A DNA stretch of 64,000 nt from Amycolatopsis tolypomycina (GCF_900105945.1 NZ_FNSO01000004.1:6266001-6330000), one strand, 5' to 3'. Shown: positions 26,759 through 36,410, counted from the first letter of the stretch. Numbers and translations: made by a program. The notes: a model not told the origin generated them from the sequence alone.

Positions 26759-29700
26759 GTGATCCTGCTTCTGTCCACTTCGGACACCGACCTGCTCAGC
26801 GCCCGCTCCGCCGAGGGCCCGTACCGGCTGGCGAACCCGTCGCGGATCGACGTCGCCGAGCTGCCGGGCCTGCTCGACGGCGTGCGCATCGTGGTCGTCC
26901 GCATCCTCGGCACCCCGCGGACGTGGCAGGACGGCCTCGACACGCTGCGGGCGTCCGGCGCGCACGTCGTCGTCCTGGGCGGGGAGCAGACCCCGGACGC
27001 CGAGCTGATGAAGCTCTCGACCGTGCCGATCGGCATCGCCGCGGAGGCCCACGCCTACCTCGCGCAGGGCGGCCCGGCGAACCTGACCCAGCTGCACCGG
27101 TTCCTCTCCGACACGCTCCTGCTCACCGGCGACGGCTTCGAGCCGCCCGCGGCGCAGCCCGCGTGGGGCGTGCTCGAACGTCCTTCGCGCGGTGACGGCC
27201 CGGTCATCGGGATCCTCTACTACCGGGCGCACCACCTGTCCGGGAACACGGCGTTCGTGCACGCCCTCGCCGACGAGATCGAGGCCGCGGGCGGGCGCGC
27301 GTTGCCGATCTACTGCGCTTCGCTGCGGACGCGCGAGCCGGAGATGATGGCCGAGCTGGCTTCCGTGGACGCCCTGCTGGTCACCGTGCTCGCGGCCGGC
27401 GGCACGCGGCCGTCCGAGGCAGGCGCCGGCGGAAACGACGAGGCCTGGGACGTCGCCGAGATGGCCGCCCTCGACGTCCCGATCCTGCAGGCGCTGTGCC
27501 TGACCAGCGACCGCGAGACGTGGGCGGCCAACGACGACGGCCTCTCGCCGCTCGACGCCGGCAACCAGATGGCCGTGCCGGAGTTCGACGGGCGGCTGAT
27601 CACGGTGCCGTTCTCGTTCAAGGAGCTCGACGAAGACGGCCTCCCCCGGTACGTGCCGGACGCCGAGCGCGCGTCCCGCGTCGCCCGCATCGCGCTGGCG
27701 CACGCGCGGCTGCGGCACACGCCGCCTTCGCAGCGTCGCATCGCGCTGATGCTGTCCGCGTACCCGACGAAGCACTCTCGCGTCGGCAACGCGGTCGGGC
27801 TGGACACGCCCGCGTCGGCGATCGAGCTGCTGCGGCGGATGCGCGCGGTGGGCTACGACCTGGGGCCGGACGCGTTCCCCGGCGTCGACCCGACCGGCAC
27901 CGACCAGCCCGACGGCGACGCCCTGATCCACGCCCTGATCGCCGCGGGTGGCCAGGACCCGGAGTGGCTGACCGAGGAACAGCTCGCCGGGAACCCGATC
28001 CGCGTCCCCGCCGAGCGCTACCGGCAGTGGTTCGACGCTCTCCCGGCCGACCTGCGTGAGGGCGTCGAAGAACACTGGGGCCCGGCGCCGGGCGAGCTGT
28101 ACGTCGACAACGGCGACATCGTGCTGGCGTCCCTGCAGAGCGGCAACGTGATCATCATGATCCAGCCGCCGCGCGGGTTCGGCGAGAACCCGGTCGCGAT
28201 CTACCACAACCCGGACCTGCCGCCGAGCCACCACTACCTGGCCGCCTACCGGTGGCTGGAAGAGGAGTTCGGCGCGCACGCCGTCGTCCACCTGGGCAAG
28301 CACGGGTCCCTCGAATGGCTGCCGGGCAAGACAGCGGGGCTTTCGGCGTCGTGCGCGCCGGACGCCGTGCTCGGGAACCTGCCGCTGGTCTACCCGTTCC
28401 TGATCAACGACCCGGGCGAGGGCGCGCAGGCGAAGCGGCGGGCGCACGCGACGATCGTCGACCACCTGATCCCGCCGATGGCGCGCGCGGAGTCCTACGG
28501 CGACATGGCGCGGCTGGAGCAGCTGCTCGACGAGCACGCGAACATCGCGGCGATGGACCCGGCGAAGCTGCCGGCCGTGCGCCAGCAGATCTGGACGCTG
28601 ATCCAGGCCGCGAAGCTCGACCACGACCTCGGCGTCGAAGAACGGCCGCACGACGCGGAGTTCGACGACTTCCTGCTGCACATCGACGGCTGGCTGTGCG
28701 AGGTCAAGGACGCCCAGATCCGCGACGGGCTGCACGTCCTGGGCGCGGCGCCGGTCGGCGAAGCGCGCGTCAACCTGGTGCTGGCGATGCTGCGGGCGTC
28801 GCAGATGTGGGGCGGCAAGCAGGGCGCGGTGCCGGGCCTGCGGTCGGCGCTGGGGCTCAAGGAAGACGCCCCGATGTCCGAAGTGGACGCGGTCGAGAAG
28901 ACGGCCCGCGAGCTCGTCCAGACGATGGAGATGCGGGGCTGGGACGCGACGGCGGTCGCGTCGGTCGCCCCGGACCCGCAGGTCGCGAAGGTGCTTTCCT
29001 TCGCGGCCGAGGAAATCGTGCCCCGGCTCGCGGGGACGTCCGCCGAGCTGGACGCGGTGCTGCACGCGCTCGACGGCGGCTACATCCCGGCCGGGCCCAG
29101 CGGGTCGCCGCTGCGCGGGCTGATCAACGTGCTGCCGACCGGCCGGAACTTCTACACGGTCGACCCGAAGGCGATCCCGAGCCGGCTCGCCTGGGAAACC
29201 GGGCAGGCCCTCGCCGATTCACTTCTTCGCCGGTACCGCGAGGACACCGGCGACTGGCCCCGGTCGGTCGGGCTGTCGGTGTGGGGCACGTCGGCGATGC
29301 GGACGTCCGGCGACGACGCGGCGGAAGTGCTGGCGCTGCTGGGCGTCCAGCCGGTGTGGGACGAGGCTTCGCGGCGCGTCACGGGCATCGAGGCGATCCC
29401 CCTTGCCGAGCTGGGCCGGCCCCGGATCGACGTCACGGTCCGGATCAGTGGCTTCTTCCGGGACGCGTTCCCGCACGTGATCACGCTTCTCGACGACGCG
29501 GTCCGGCTGGTGGCCTCGTTGGACGAACCGCACGACGAGAACTACGTCCGCGCGCACGTGGCTTCCGACCTGGCCACCCACGGCGACGCCCGGCGCGCGA
29601 CGACGCGGATCTTCGGGTCGAAGCCGGGCGCGTACGGCGCGGGCCTGCTGCCCCTGATGGACAGCGGGAACTGGCGCGACGACAAGGACCTGGCCGAGGT

Positions 29701-30322
29701 GTACGCGGTGTGGGGCGGCTTCGCGTACGGCCGCGACCTCGACGGCCGCCCGGCGCGCGAGGACATGGAGAGCTCGTACAAGCGCATCGTGGTGGCGGCG
29801 AAGAACACCGACACGCGCGAGCACGACATCGCGGACTCCGACGACTACTTCCAGTACCACGGCGGCATGATCGCGACGGTCCGCGCACTGACCGGCGCGG
29901 CACCGGCGTCCTACGTGGGCGACAGCACGTCGCCGGACGCGGTCCGCACCCGCACGCTGGGCGAGGAGACGGCCCGGGTGTTCCGCGCCCGGGTGGTGAA
30001 CCCCCGCTGGCTGGCGGCGATGCGGCGCCACGGCTACAAGGGCGCGTTCGAGCTGGCGGCCACAGTGGACTACCTGTTCGGCTTCGACGCCACGGCCGGG
30101 GTGGTCGGCGACTGGATGTACGAGAAGCTGACCGAGTCGTACGTGCTGGACGAGGTGAACCAGGAGTTCCTGCGCCAGGCCAACCCGTGGGCGTTGCGCG
30201 GGATCGTCGAGCGGCTCAACGAGGCGGCGGACCGCGGCCTGTGGGCGGACCCGGATCCGGAGCTGCTCGCGAAGATGCGCGAGGTGTACCTGTCGCTGGA
30301 AGGCGACCTCGAGGCGGAGTAG
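26759..30322 (+). CDS. cobN: Cobaltochelatase subunit CobN
   Basis: 1187 aa, within the family range. It is the large subunit that inserts Co2+ into hydrogenobyrinate a,c-diamide. The hallmark motif HLGKHGSLEWLPGK is near residue 520, with YHNPDLPPSHHYLAAYRW just before and VSVWGTSAMRTSGDD-like SVWGTSAMRT later. I start it at the GTG at 26759, with AGGAGG 6 nt upstream; the longer frame reads through the riboswitch and is not real. The ATPase partner is probably the ChlI/ChlD-type gene at 5278-7224. Confidence 0.96.
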   Translation: MILLLSTSDTDLLSARSAEGPYRLANPSRIDVAELPGLLDGVRIVVVRILGTPRTWQDGLDTLRASGAHVVVLGGEQTPDAELMKLSTVPIGIAAEAHAYLAQGGPANLTQLHRFLSDTLLLTGDGFEPPAAQPAWGVLERPSRGDGPVIGILYYRAHHLSGNTAFVHALADEIEAAGGRALPIYCASLRTREPEMMAELASVDALLVTVLAAGGTRPSEAGAGGNDEAWDVAEMAALDVPILQALCLTSDRETWAANDDGLSPLDAGNQMAVPEFDGRLITVPFSFKELDEDGLPRYVPDAERASRVARIALAHARLRHTPPSQRRIALMLSAYPTKHSRVGNAVGLDTPASAIELLRRMRAVGYDLGPDAFPGVDPTGTDQPDGDALIHALIAAGGQDPEWLTEEQLAGNPIRVPAERYRQWFDALPADLREGVEEHWGPAPGELYVDNGDIVLASLQSGNVIIMIQPPRGFGENPVAIYHNPDLPPSHHYLAAYRWLEEEFGAHAVVHLGKHGSLEWLPGKTAGLSASCAPDAVLGNLPLVYPFLINDPGEGAQAKRRAHATIVDHLIPPMARAESYGDMARLEQLLDEHANIAAMDPAKLPAVRQQIWTLIQAAKLDHDLGVEERPHDAEFDDFLLHIDGWLCEVKDAQIRDGLHVLGAAPVGEARVNLVLAMLRASQMWGGKQGAVPGLRSALGLKEDAPMSEVDAVEKTARELVQTMEMRGWDATAVASVAPDPQVAKVLSFAAEEIVPRLAGTSAELDAVLHALDGGYIPAGPSGSPLRGLINVLPTGRNFYTVDPKAIPSRLAWETGQALADSLLRRYREDTGDWPRSVGLSVWGTSAMRTSGDDAAEVLALLGVQPVWDEASRRVTGIEAIPLAELGRPRIDVTVRISGFFRDAFPHVITLLDDAVRLVASLDEPHDENYVRAHVASDLATHGDARRATTRIFGSKPGAYGAGLLPLMDSGNWRDDKDLAEVYAVWGGFAYGRDLDGRPAREDMESSYKRIVVAAKNTDTREHDIADSDDYFQYHGGMIATVRALTGAAPASYVGDSTSPDAVRTRTLGEETARVFRARVVNPRWLAAMRRHGYKGAFELAATVDYLFGFDATAGVVGDWMYEKLTESYVLDEVNQEFLRQANPWALRGIVERLNEAADRGLWADPDPELLAKMREVYLSLEGDLEAE

Positions 30323-30329
30323 CGGAAAC

Positions 30330-30346
30330 GCCCGGGAAACGCGGGC
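30330..30346 (+). terminator. Short GC hairpin after cobN
   Basis: GCCCG (30330-30334) pairs with CGGGC (30342-30346) around a 7-nt loop. It sits 8 bp past the cobN stop, in the 41-bp gap before the next gene. There is no U-tract, so it is only a possible terminator. Confidence 0.35.
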
Positions 30347-30363
30347 CTCGGTTGGGTGGCGGC

Positions 30364-32205
30364 ATGATCACCGCCGCTCCCCCGAAAACCCGCTCCTGGG
30401 CGCTCCCGCTCGTCTGCCTAGGCGCCGCCGTCCTCTACGCCTGGAAGATCGGCGACGGCCAGTTCGGCAACACCTACTATTCGGCCGCCGCCAAGTCGAT
30501 GACGGAGAGCTTCACCAACTTCCTCTTCGGCTCCTTCGACCCCTACGGCGTCGTCACGGTCGACAAACCGCCGTTCGCGCTCTGGCCGCAGGCGCTCTCC
30601 GTGCTGGTGTTCGGCTATCACGGCTGGGCGCTCCTGCTGCCGCAGGTGCTCGAAGGCGTCGCCGCGGTGTTCCTGCTGCACCGGACGGTCCGGCGGTGGG
30701 CAGGCGAGAACGTCGCCCTGCTCGCCGCGGTCATCCTGGCGCTCACGCCGGTGACCGTGATCATCAACCGCGACAACAACCCCGACACCCTGCTCGTCCT
30801 GTTCCTGGTCGCCGCCGCGTACGCGCTGACCCGCGCACTCGAGGACGGGCGGAGATGGCTGTTCTGGTGCGCGTTCTTCGTCGGCTGCGGCTTCCTGACG
30901 AAGATGCTCCAGGCGTGGATCGTCGTGCCCGCCTTCGCCGTCGCGTACTTCGCCGGGACGGCCGGGCCGGTCCGGCGCCGGCTCCTCGACCTGCTCGGCG
31001 CCGGGGTCGTGCTGGTCGTCTCGTCGTTCTGGTGGATCGCCCTCTACGACTGGTGGCCCGGCACCAAGCCGTACATGGGCGGCAGCGACGACGGCTCCGC
31101 GTGGGACCTCGTGTTCGGCTACAACGGCTTCGGCCGCCTCTCCGGCGACGGTGAAGGCGGCGGCATGATGATCATGCGGAACGGGCAGCGGACCATGTCG
31201 TCGTTCGGCGGCGACCCCGGGCCCGGCCGGATGTTCAACGACCTCGTCGGCGGGCAGATCTCGTGGCTGCTGCCGCTCGCGCTGCTCGTCCTGGTCGTCA
31301 TCGGGCGCCGGTGGCGCGACGCCGGCTGGCTGCTCTGGGGCGGCTGGCTGCTGGTGACGACCGCCGTCTTCAGCTTCGCCGGCGGCATCTGGCACCCGTA
31401 CTACACGACGGCGATGGCGCCGGCCGTCGCCGCGGTCTCCGCCGCCGGCCTCGCGCTGCTGTGGCGGCACCACCGGCGGACCCTGCTGCCATTGGCGATC
31501 GCGCTGACCGCGGCCTGGGCGTTCGTGCTGGCGTCGCGGGACACGTCCTTCCACGGCTGGACGCGCTGGGCCGTGCTCGGCACGGCCGTCGCCGCCGTCG
31601 CCGGGCTCCTGGCCACGCGCAGCCGGCTGACGCTCGTGGCCGGGCTGGTGCCGCTGCTGCTCACCCCCGCCGTCTGGTCGTCCGCCGCGGCGCAGAGCAC
31701 CTCCGCCGGGACGCTGCCCGCCGCCGGGCCCGCCACGGGACCCGGGCCGATGCCGCCGCCGTCGCCCGGCGGGCCGCAACCCCGGCTGATGCTCGCGGGC
31801 AGCGACGGCAGCACCACGCTGTCCGACGAGCAACGCCGCATCCTCGACTACGCCCGCGCGAACGGCACCGAGATCACCCTGGCGGTGAACGCCGAAGCGG
31901 GCACGGTCGCGCCGTTCCTCATCGACTCCGACACGACCGTGATCGGCATGGGCGGCTTCGGCGGCCGCGACGACGCGCCGTCGGTCGCGCAGCTCGACCG
32001 CTGGCTCGCCGAAGGCAAGCTGCGGTTCGTGCTGAGCGGCGCGGGTGCCCCGCAGGGCGGGCCGCCGCGGAGTCCCGCGCAGGACGCCCGGCAGCGCTGG
32101 ATCGACCGGCACTGCACGGTCGTCGACCCGGCGGCCTACGGCGGGCGGGCCCCGGCCGGCCGGGTGCGGCTCGCCGGCGGCGCGGACACCCTCTACCGGT
32201 GCTAA
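30364..32205 (+). CDS. GT-C membrane glycosyltransferase, ArnT/PMT-like
   Basis: 613 aa with about 10-12 hydrophobic helices over residues 10-440. The first extracytoplasmic loop carries the acidic pattern seen in the family, and DKPPFALWPQALS is the characteristic ArnT/GT39-like motif; RDNNPDTLL follows. The C-terminal ~170 residues are soluble and start with a Pro/Gly-rich linker. Such enzymes move a sugar from a polyprenyl-phosphate donor onto lipid, polymer or protein at the outer membrane face. Donor and acceptor are unknown. A two-component system follows on the same strand 35 bp later. Confidence 0.87.
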   Translation: MITAAPPKTRSWALPLVCLGAAVLYAWKIGDGQFGNTYYSAAAKSMTESFTNFLFGSFDPYGVVTVDKPPFALWPQALSVLVFGYHGWALLLPQVLEGVAAVFLLHRTVRRWAGENVALLAAVILALTPVTVIINRDNNPDTLLVLFLVAAAYALTRALEDGRRWLFWCAFFVGCGFLTKMLQAWIVVPAFAVAYFAGTAGPVRRRLLDLLGAGVVLVVSSFWWIALYDWWPGTKPYMGGSDDGSAWDLVFGYNGFGRLSGDGEGGGMMIMRNGQRTMSSFGGDPGPGRMFNDLVGGQISWLLPLALLVLVVIGRRWRDAGWLLWGGWLLVTTAVFSFAGGIWHPYYTTAMAPAVAAVSAAGLALLWRHHRRTLLPLAIALTAAWAFVLASRDTSFHGWTRWAVLGTAVAAVAGLLATRSRLTLVAGLVPLLLTPAVWSSAAAQSTSAGTLPAAGPATGPGPMPPPSPGGPQPRLMLAGSDGSTTLSDEQRRILDYARANGTEITLAVNAEAGTVAPFLIDSDTTVIGMGGFGGRDDAPSVAQLDRWLAEGKLRFVLSGAGAPQGGPPRSPAQDARQRWIDRHCTVVDPAAYGGRAPAGRVRLAGGADTLYRC

Positions 32206-32240
32206 CGGCGAAGAAGCACCGCCGCGGCGATCATCGGGGC

Positions 32241-32897
32241 ATGCGGGTCCTGGTGGTGGAGGACGAGCCGATGCTCGCGGACGCGATCGCGGAGTGGCTG
32301 CGCGAAGACGCCCACGCGGTCGACATCGCCCACGACGGCGGCGCGGCGCTCGAGCGGATCGCCGTGCACAGCTACGACGTCGTCGTGCTCGACCGCGACC
32401 TGCCGGTCGTGCACGGCGACGACGTCTGCCACGAGCTGGTGTCGGCGCGGGCGGACACGCGCGTGCTGATGCTGACCGCGGCCGCGGAGGTCACCGACCG
32501 CGTCGCCGGGCTGTCCCTCGGCGCCGACGACTACCTGGCGAAGCCGTTCGCGTTCCCCGAGCTGGCCGCGCGCATCCAGTCGCTCGGCCGCCGCTGCCGC
32601 CCGGCCGCGCCGCCGGTGCTGCGCCGCTCCGGCGTCACCCTCGACCCGGCGCGGCACGAGGTGTTCCGCGACGGGCGCTACCTGCCACTGTCCAAAAAGG
32701 AGTTCGCCGTGCTCGCCGAGCTGCTGCGCGCCGACGGCGCCACCGTGTCCGCCGAACACCTGCTGGAGAAGGCGTGGGACGAGCACGCGGACCCGTTCAC
32801 CGGCGCCGTCCGGCTGACGATCCTCAAGCTGCGCCGCAAGCTCGGCGACCCGCCCCTGGTGGAGACGGTCACCGGCGTCGGCTACCGCCTCCGGTGA
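32241..32897 (+). CDS. OmpR/PhoB-family response regulator
   Basis: 218 aa. The receiver domain starts MRVLVVEDEP. The acidic pair is E7/D8, the phospho-acceptor is D51 in VVVLDRDLP, and the conserved Lys is in DDYLAKPF. The C-terminal winged helix ends VETVTGVGYRLR, as in OmpR-type regulators. The ATG at 32241 lies 36 bp past the glycosyltransferase stop, so cotranscription is possible. Its stop overlaps the kinase start by 4 bases (GTGA). Confidence 0.94.
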   Translation: MRVLVVEDEPMLADAIAEWLREDAHAVDIAHDGGAALERIAVHSYDVVVLDRDLPVVHGDDVCHELVSARADTRVLMLTAAAEVTDRVAGLSLGADDYLAKPFAFPELAARIQSLGRRCRPAAPPVLRRSGVTLDPARHEVFRDGRYLPLSKKEFAVLAELLRADGATVSAEHLLEKAWDEHADPFTGAVRLTILKLRRKLGDPPLVETVTGVGYRLR

Positions 32898-33967
32898 ACC
32901 TCCGCCTGCGGCTGACCGTGCTCTACGGCGGCCTGTTCCTGCTGGCGGGCGTGGCGCTGCTGGGCGTCACGTACCTGCTGTTCACCCGCCAGGTCGGGCA
33001 GCGGGTGACGGTGATCTCGGGCTACCCGCCGCCCGGCGCGCCCCCGCTGCCGTCACTGGAGGCGCTGGACAACCAGGCCCAGCAGCTGCGCGCGGCGGCG
33101 GCGACGTCGTTGCTGACGCAGGGCGCGATCGCGCTCGCCGCGGTGGCGGTACTGGCGGCCGGCCTCGGCTGGCTGGTGGCGGGGCGCGCCCTGGCCCCGT
33201 TGCGCCAGGTCACGGAATCCGCGCGCCGCATCGCCGCGGCCGCCGACCCGGGCGGGCACGCGCGGATCGCCCTGCGCGGGCCCGAAGACGAGGTGAAGAA
33301 CCTGGCGGACGCGTTCGACGTGATGGTCGAGCGCCTGGACCGCTCGTTCGACGCGCAACGCCGCTTCGTCGCGAACGCCTCGCACGAGCTGCGCACCCCA
33401 CTGACGCTGAACCGGTCACTGGTCGAGGTGGCAATGCGCCGCGGCAGCGACGTCCGCGAGCTCGGCGGCAAGCTGCTGCGGATCAACGCCCGCCACGAGC
33501 GGCTGATCACCGGGTTGCTGCTGCTGGCGAAGTCGGAGAGCGCACTGACCGAGCGCAGCCCGGTGGACCTGGCAGCGGTGGCGGCGCACGTGGCCCCGGC
33601 CTCGGCGGAGCAGTCACTGGCCGAGGCAACGACAATCGGCGACGCGCTGCTCCTGGAACGGCTGGCGCACAACCTGGTGGAGAACGCAACGCGCCACAAC
33701 GTGCCCGACGGCTGGGTGCGCGTGACGACCAGGTCGGTACCGGGCGGCGTGGAGCTGGAGGTGGCCAACAGCGGACCGGTGATCCCGCAGGAGGAGGTGC
33801 CGGCCCTGTTCGACCCGTTCCACCGCCGGGCGCGCGTGGCGGCGGAGGGCGCGGGGCTGGGGTTGTCGATCGTCCGCTCGGTGGCGCACGCCCACGGCGG
33901 CGAGGTGGTGGCACGGGCCCGCGAGACGGGCGGGCTGGTGGTGGTCGTGTCGCTGCCGGCGGCGTGA
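32894..33967 (+). CDS. Sensor histidine kinase
   Basis: 357 aa. Two membrane helices (about 8-30 and 75-97) flank a ~45-residue periplasmic loop, too short for a large ligand domain. A HAMP segment follows, then the phospho-acceptor His164 in NASHELRTPL. The ATPase has its N box HNLVENATRHN and the G box GAGLGLSIVRSVAHAHGG. It is translationally coupled to the response regulator and is its evident partner. Signal and targets are unknown. Confidence 0.93.
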   Translation: MNLRLRLTVLYGGLFLLAGVALLGVTYLLFTRQVGQRVTVISGYPPPGAPPLPSLEALDNQAQQLRAAAATSLLTQGAIALAAVAVLAAGLGWLVAGRALAPLRQVTESARRIAAAADPGGHARIALRGPEDEVKNLADAFDVMVERLDRSFDAQRRFVANASHELRTPLTLNRSLVEVAMRRGSDVRELGGKLLRINARHERLITGLLLLAKSESALTERSPVDLAAVAAHVAPASAEQSLAEATTIGDALLLERLAHNLVENATRHNVPDGWVRVTTRSVPGGVELEVANSGPVIPQEEVPALFDPFHRRARVAAEGAGLGLSIVRSVAHAHGGEVVARARETGGLVVVVSLPAA

Positions 33968-34003
33968 GGCATCGCCGGCTGGCGCATTCGTCGCGGCCGG
34001 CTT

Positions 34004-34245
34004 GGCTTGCCGGGTCGGCACCTCACTGCCGGCGGCGAGAAGTCGCGGCGCCGGGCGGCCTGCCGGGCCGGCACCTCGCTGCCGGCGGCGACAAGTCGCG
34101 GCGCCGAGCGGCTTGCCGGTCGTCGCGTTCCCCGCCAGCGCTTGCCGGGCGGCACCCCAGATCCGCGAAGCAGGCGGCCTGCCGGGCCGGCACCTCGCTG
34201 CCGGCGGGCGAAATTCGTCGTCGTCGGCTTGGCCTGCCGGACAAG
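34004..34245. repeat. Imperfect direct repeats, 53-bp period
   Basis: Units beginning GGCYTGCCGG start at 34004, 34057, 34110, 34176 and 34231, with a partial unit near 34139. The first two are close copies: CGGCACCTC, CTGCCGGCGGCGA and AAGTCGCGGCGCCG recur at the same offsets. The period is 53, 53, 66 and 55 bases. Because 53 is not a multiple of three and no start or domain is visible, I take it as non-coding. It fills the 33968-34290 gap and ends where the broken chitinase begins. Confidence 0.75.
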
Positions 34246-34289
34246 TTTCGGATATTCCGGTGCTTTTCGCCCGCGCCTTCCCCCTACGT

Positions 34290-35219
34290 CCGCCGTCTCC
34301 GCCGACACCGCGGTCGCGGGGGTGATCTCGCGCATCCGCGGCGCGGGCGGCGACGTCTCGGTGTCCGTCGGCGGCTACGGCGGCACCAAGCTCGGGCAGA
34401 CCTGCGGCACGGTGGCCGCCGCGTACCAGCAGGTCATCACCCAGTACTCGCTCAAGGCGATCGACTTCGACCTCGAAGAGCCCGAGTACGAGAACACGGC
34501 CGCGATCGCCAACGAGCTCGGCGCCGCGAAGACGTTGCAGGCGAACAACCCCGGCCTGTTCGTGTCGGTGACCATGCCGGGCACCGCGGCCGGCACCGGC
34601 TGGTTCGGCACGCAACTGCTCGACCAGGCCAAGGCGATCGGGTTCACGCCGGACAACTTCTCGATCATGCCGTTCGACGGCGGCTTCACCGGCGGCTCGT
34701 CGCAGGTGTCGGCGCTGGAGGCGTTCCACGGCCTGCTGATGTCGCACCTGGGCTGGGACAGCGCGACCGCGTACGCGCACGAAGGCTTCTCCGGCATGAA
34801 CGGCAAGTCGGACGCGGCCGAGGTGTTCTCCACCGCCGACTTCCAGACGGTGTACGACTACGCGACCGGTCACGGCCTCGGCCGCTTCACGTTCTGGTCG
34901 GTCAACCGGGACCGCGCCTGCGTCGGCACGACGGACAACGGTGTCTGCAGCAGACGTCCCGCAGAACGACTGGGACTTCACGAGGTTCAGCGTCCGCTTC
35001 GCCGGGGCGACCCCACCGCAGACGACCCCGACCACGACGCCCACCACGCCGGGCGGCGGCTCGTGCGCCGCGGCGGAGTGGGACCGGACGAAGGTCTACG
35101 TCAAGGACGACGTCGTCTCGCACAACAGCCACCAGTGGACCGCCAAGTGGTGGACGCAGGGCGAGGAGCCCGGGACCACCGGCGAATGGGGCGTCTGGCA
35201 GGACAACGGCGCCTGCTGA
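34290..35219 (+). pseudogene. GH18 chitinase remnant, 5'-truncated and frameshifted, with chitin-binding end
   Basis: Homology starts near 34303 with no start codon, ribosome-binding site or signal peptide: the 5' part of the gene is missing. GVISRIRGAGGDVSVSVGGY and the GH18 acid motif IDFDLE remain, as does MPFDGGF. The catalytic domain runs in one frame to about 34945. The sequence then continues in another frame (PQNDWDFTRF), through a Thr/Pro linker to a CBM5/12-like domain (AAAEWDRTKVYVKDDVVSH, WWTQGEEPGTTGEWG) ending at 35219. A small indel near 34940-34950 explains the shift. It cannot make a secreted chitinase as it stands. Confidence 0.85.
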
Positions 35220-35229
35220 CCCGGAAGCC

Positions 35230-36321
35230 TCAGAAGTCGAGGTGGGTGTTCTCGCGCTGGACCTCTCGCGTCAGCGCGGGCACCTCGACGACGTGCCGTC
35301 CGGCCTCCCGCAGCAGCTCGGTGCCCCGGGCGTCGACGAAGACGGGCGGCTCGCGCCAGGCGAACACGACCCGCGGGATCCCGGCGTCGAGGATCAGCCG
35401 GGTGCAGCTGCGCGGGTGGGAACTGCGGTGGCTGCACGGTTCCAGTGAGCTGTACATGGTCGCGCCGGCCAGCCGCGGGTCGCCGGCGCACTTGGCCAGC
35501 GCGGCTTCTTCGGCGTGGTTGTTCGGGTCGCCCTCGCCGGAGTGCCCGGTGGCGACGACCTCGCCATCGGCGTCGGTGATCACGGCGCCGACCCGGAAGG
35601 TGTGGCTGGGCGGGCATTCGGCGGCGAGCGCGATGGCTTCCCGGAGGCGCCGGACGTCCCGGCCGGTCGGTTCGGCGGCGGCGCGGTATTCGAGGATCGC
35701 CATCCCCTGCAGCTCGTTCGCGGCGGTCAGGACGAGCGGCCGCGGGAAGAGCCCGGGCCCGACGAACTTCGGCGCGTCCGGCTGCCCGACGAAGAACGGC
35801 GCGATCGCCAGCCGCAGCTCGTCGGCGAGGCCTTCGGTGAGGAACCGCGTGTGGATCGCCCCACCGCCCTCGACCAGCAGGCGTTCGATGCCGCGCGCGC
35901 CGAGGTCGTCGAGGATCCGCCCGAAGTCCGGCGGATCCCCGGCGTCGACGACGGTGGCGACGCCCTTGAGCGCATCAGCGGCCCCGGGCGGCGCGTAGAC
36001 GATCTTTTCGGTGTCCCCGACGGTGAAGAACTGCGCGTCCGGATCGAGGCCGCGGGTGGTCACGGTGACCTTGGCGGGCTGTTCGGGCTTCCCCCGGTCG
36101 AGCCGTTGCCGCCGCAGCTCGGGCGAGCGGACGAGCAGCCGCGGGTTGTCGGCCCGCACCGTCCCGGCCCCGACGAAGACGGCGTCGGCCTCGGCCCGCA
36201 GCCGGTCGACGACCGCGAAATCGTCCTCTGTGGACAGAACAAGCCGCTCGGGCGAGGTGTCGTCGAGGTAGCCGTCGAGCGACTGCGCGGCGGACAGCAG
36301 AACGTGCGGCCGGGAGATCAC
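35230..36321 (-). CDS. RibD-like protein with reductase domain first and deaminase domain last
   Basis: 363 aa. Residues 1-~215 are a RibD_C/DHFR-like reductase domain (SRPHVLLSAAQSLDGYLDD, VFVGAGTVRADNPRLL, LLVEGGGAIHTRFL). Residues ~235-363 are a cytidine-deaminase-like zinc domain with the ligands in NNHAEEAAL and in EPCSHRSSHPRSC. Classical RibD has the opposite order. Likely substrates are pyrimidine intermediates of riboflavin or a related pathway, but this is inference. The start is the GTG at 36321, with the reductase motif immediately after it; the open frame upstream has no domain. Confidence 0.85.
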   Translation of the reverse strand: MISRPHVLLSAAQSLDGYLDDTSPERLVLSTEDDFAVVDRLRAEADAVFVGAGTVRADNPRLLVRSPELRRQRLDRGKPEQPAKVTVTTRGLDPDAQFFTVGDTEKIVYAPPGAADALKGVATVVDAGDPPDFGRILDDLGARGIERLLVEGGGAIHTRFLTEGLADELRLAIAPFFVGQPDAPKFVGPGLFPRPLVLTAANELQGMAILEYRAAAEPTGRDVRRLREAIALAAECPPSHTFRVGAVITDADGEVVATGHSGEGDPNNHAEEAALAKCAGDPRLAGATMYSSLEPCSHRSSHPRSCTRLILDAGIPRVVFAWREPPVFVDARGTELLREAGRHVVEVPALTREVQRENTHLDF

Positions 36322-36410
36322 CCGGCCCAGTATGCCGTAACGCCGGGGGCGGTCCCCGCGTCCTACGACGTATCCCCCTGTCGTGCCCATCCCCCTGGAG
36401 CTTTTCGACC

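Noticed and set aside
34004..34245. CRISPR array
   Set aside because: The units are contiguous and similar over their whole length, with no unique spacers, and no cas genes are nearby.
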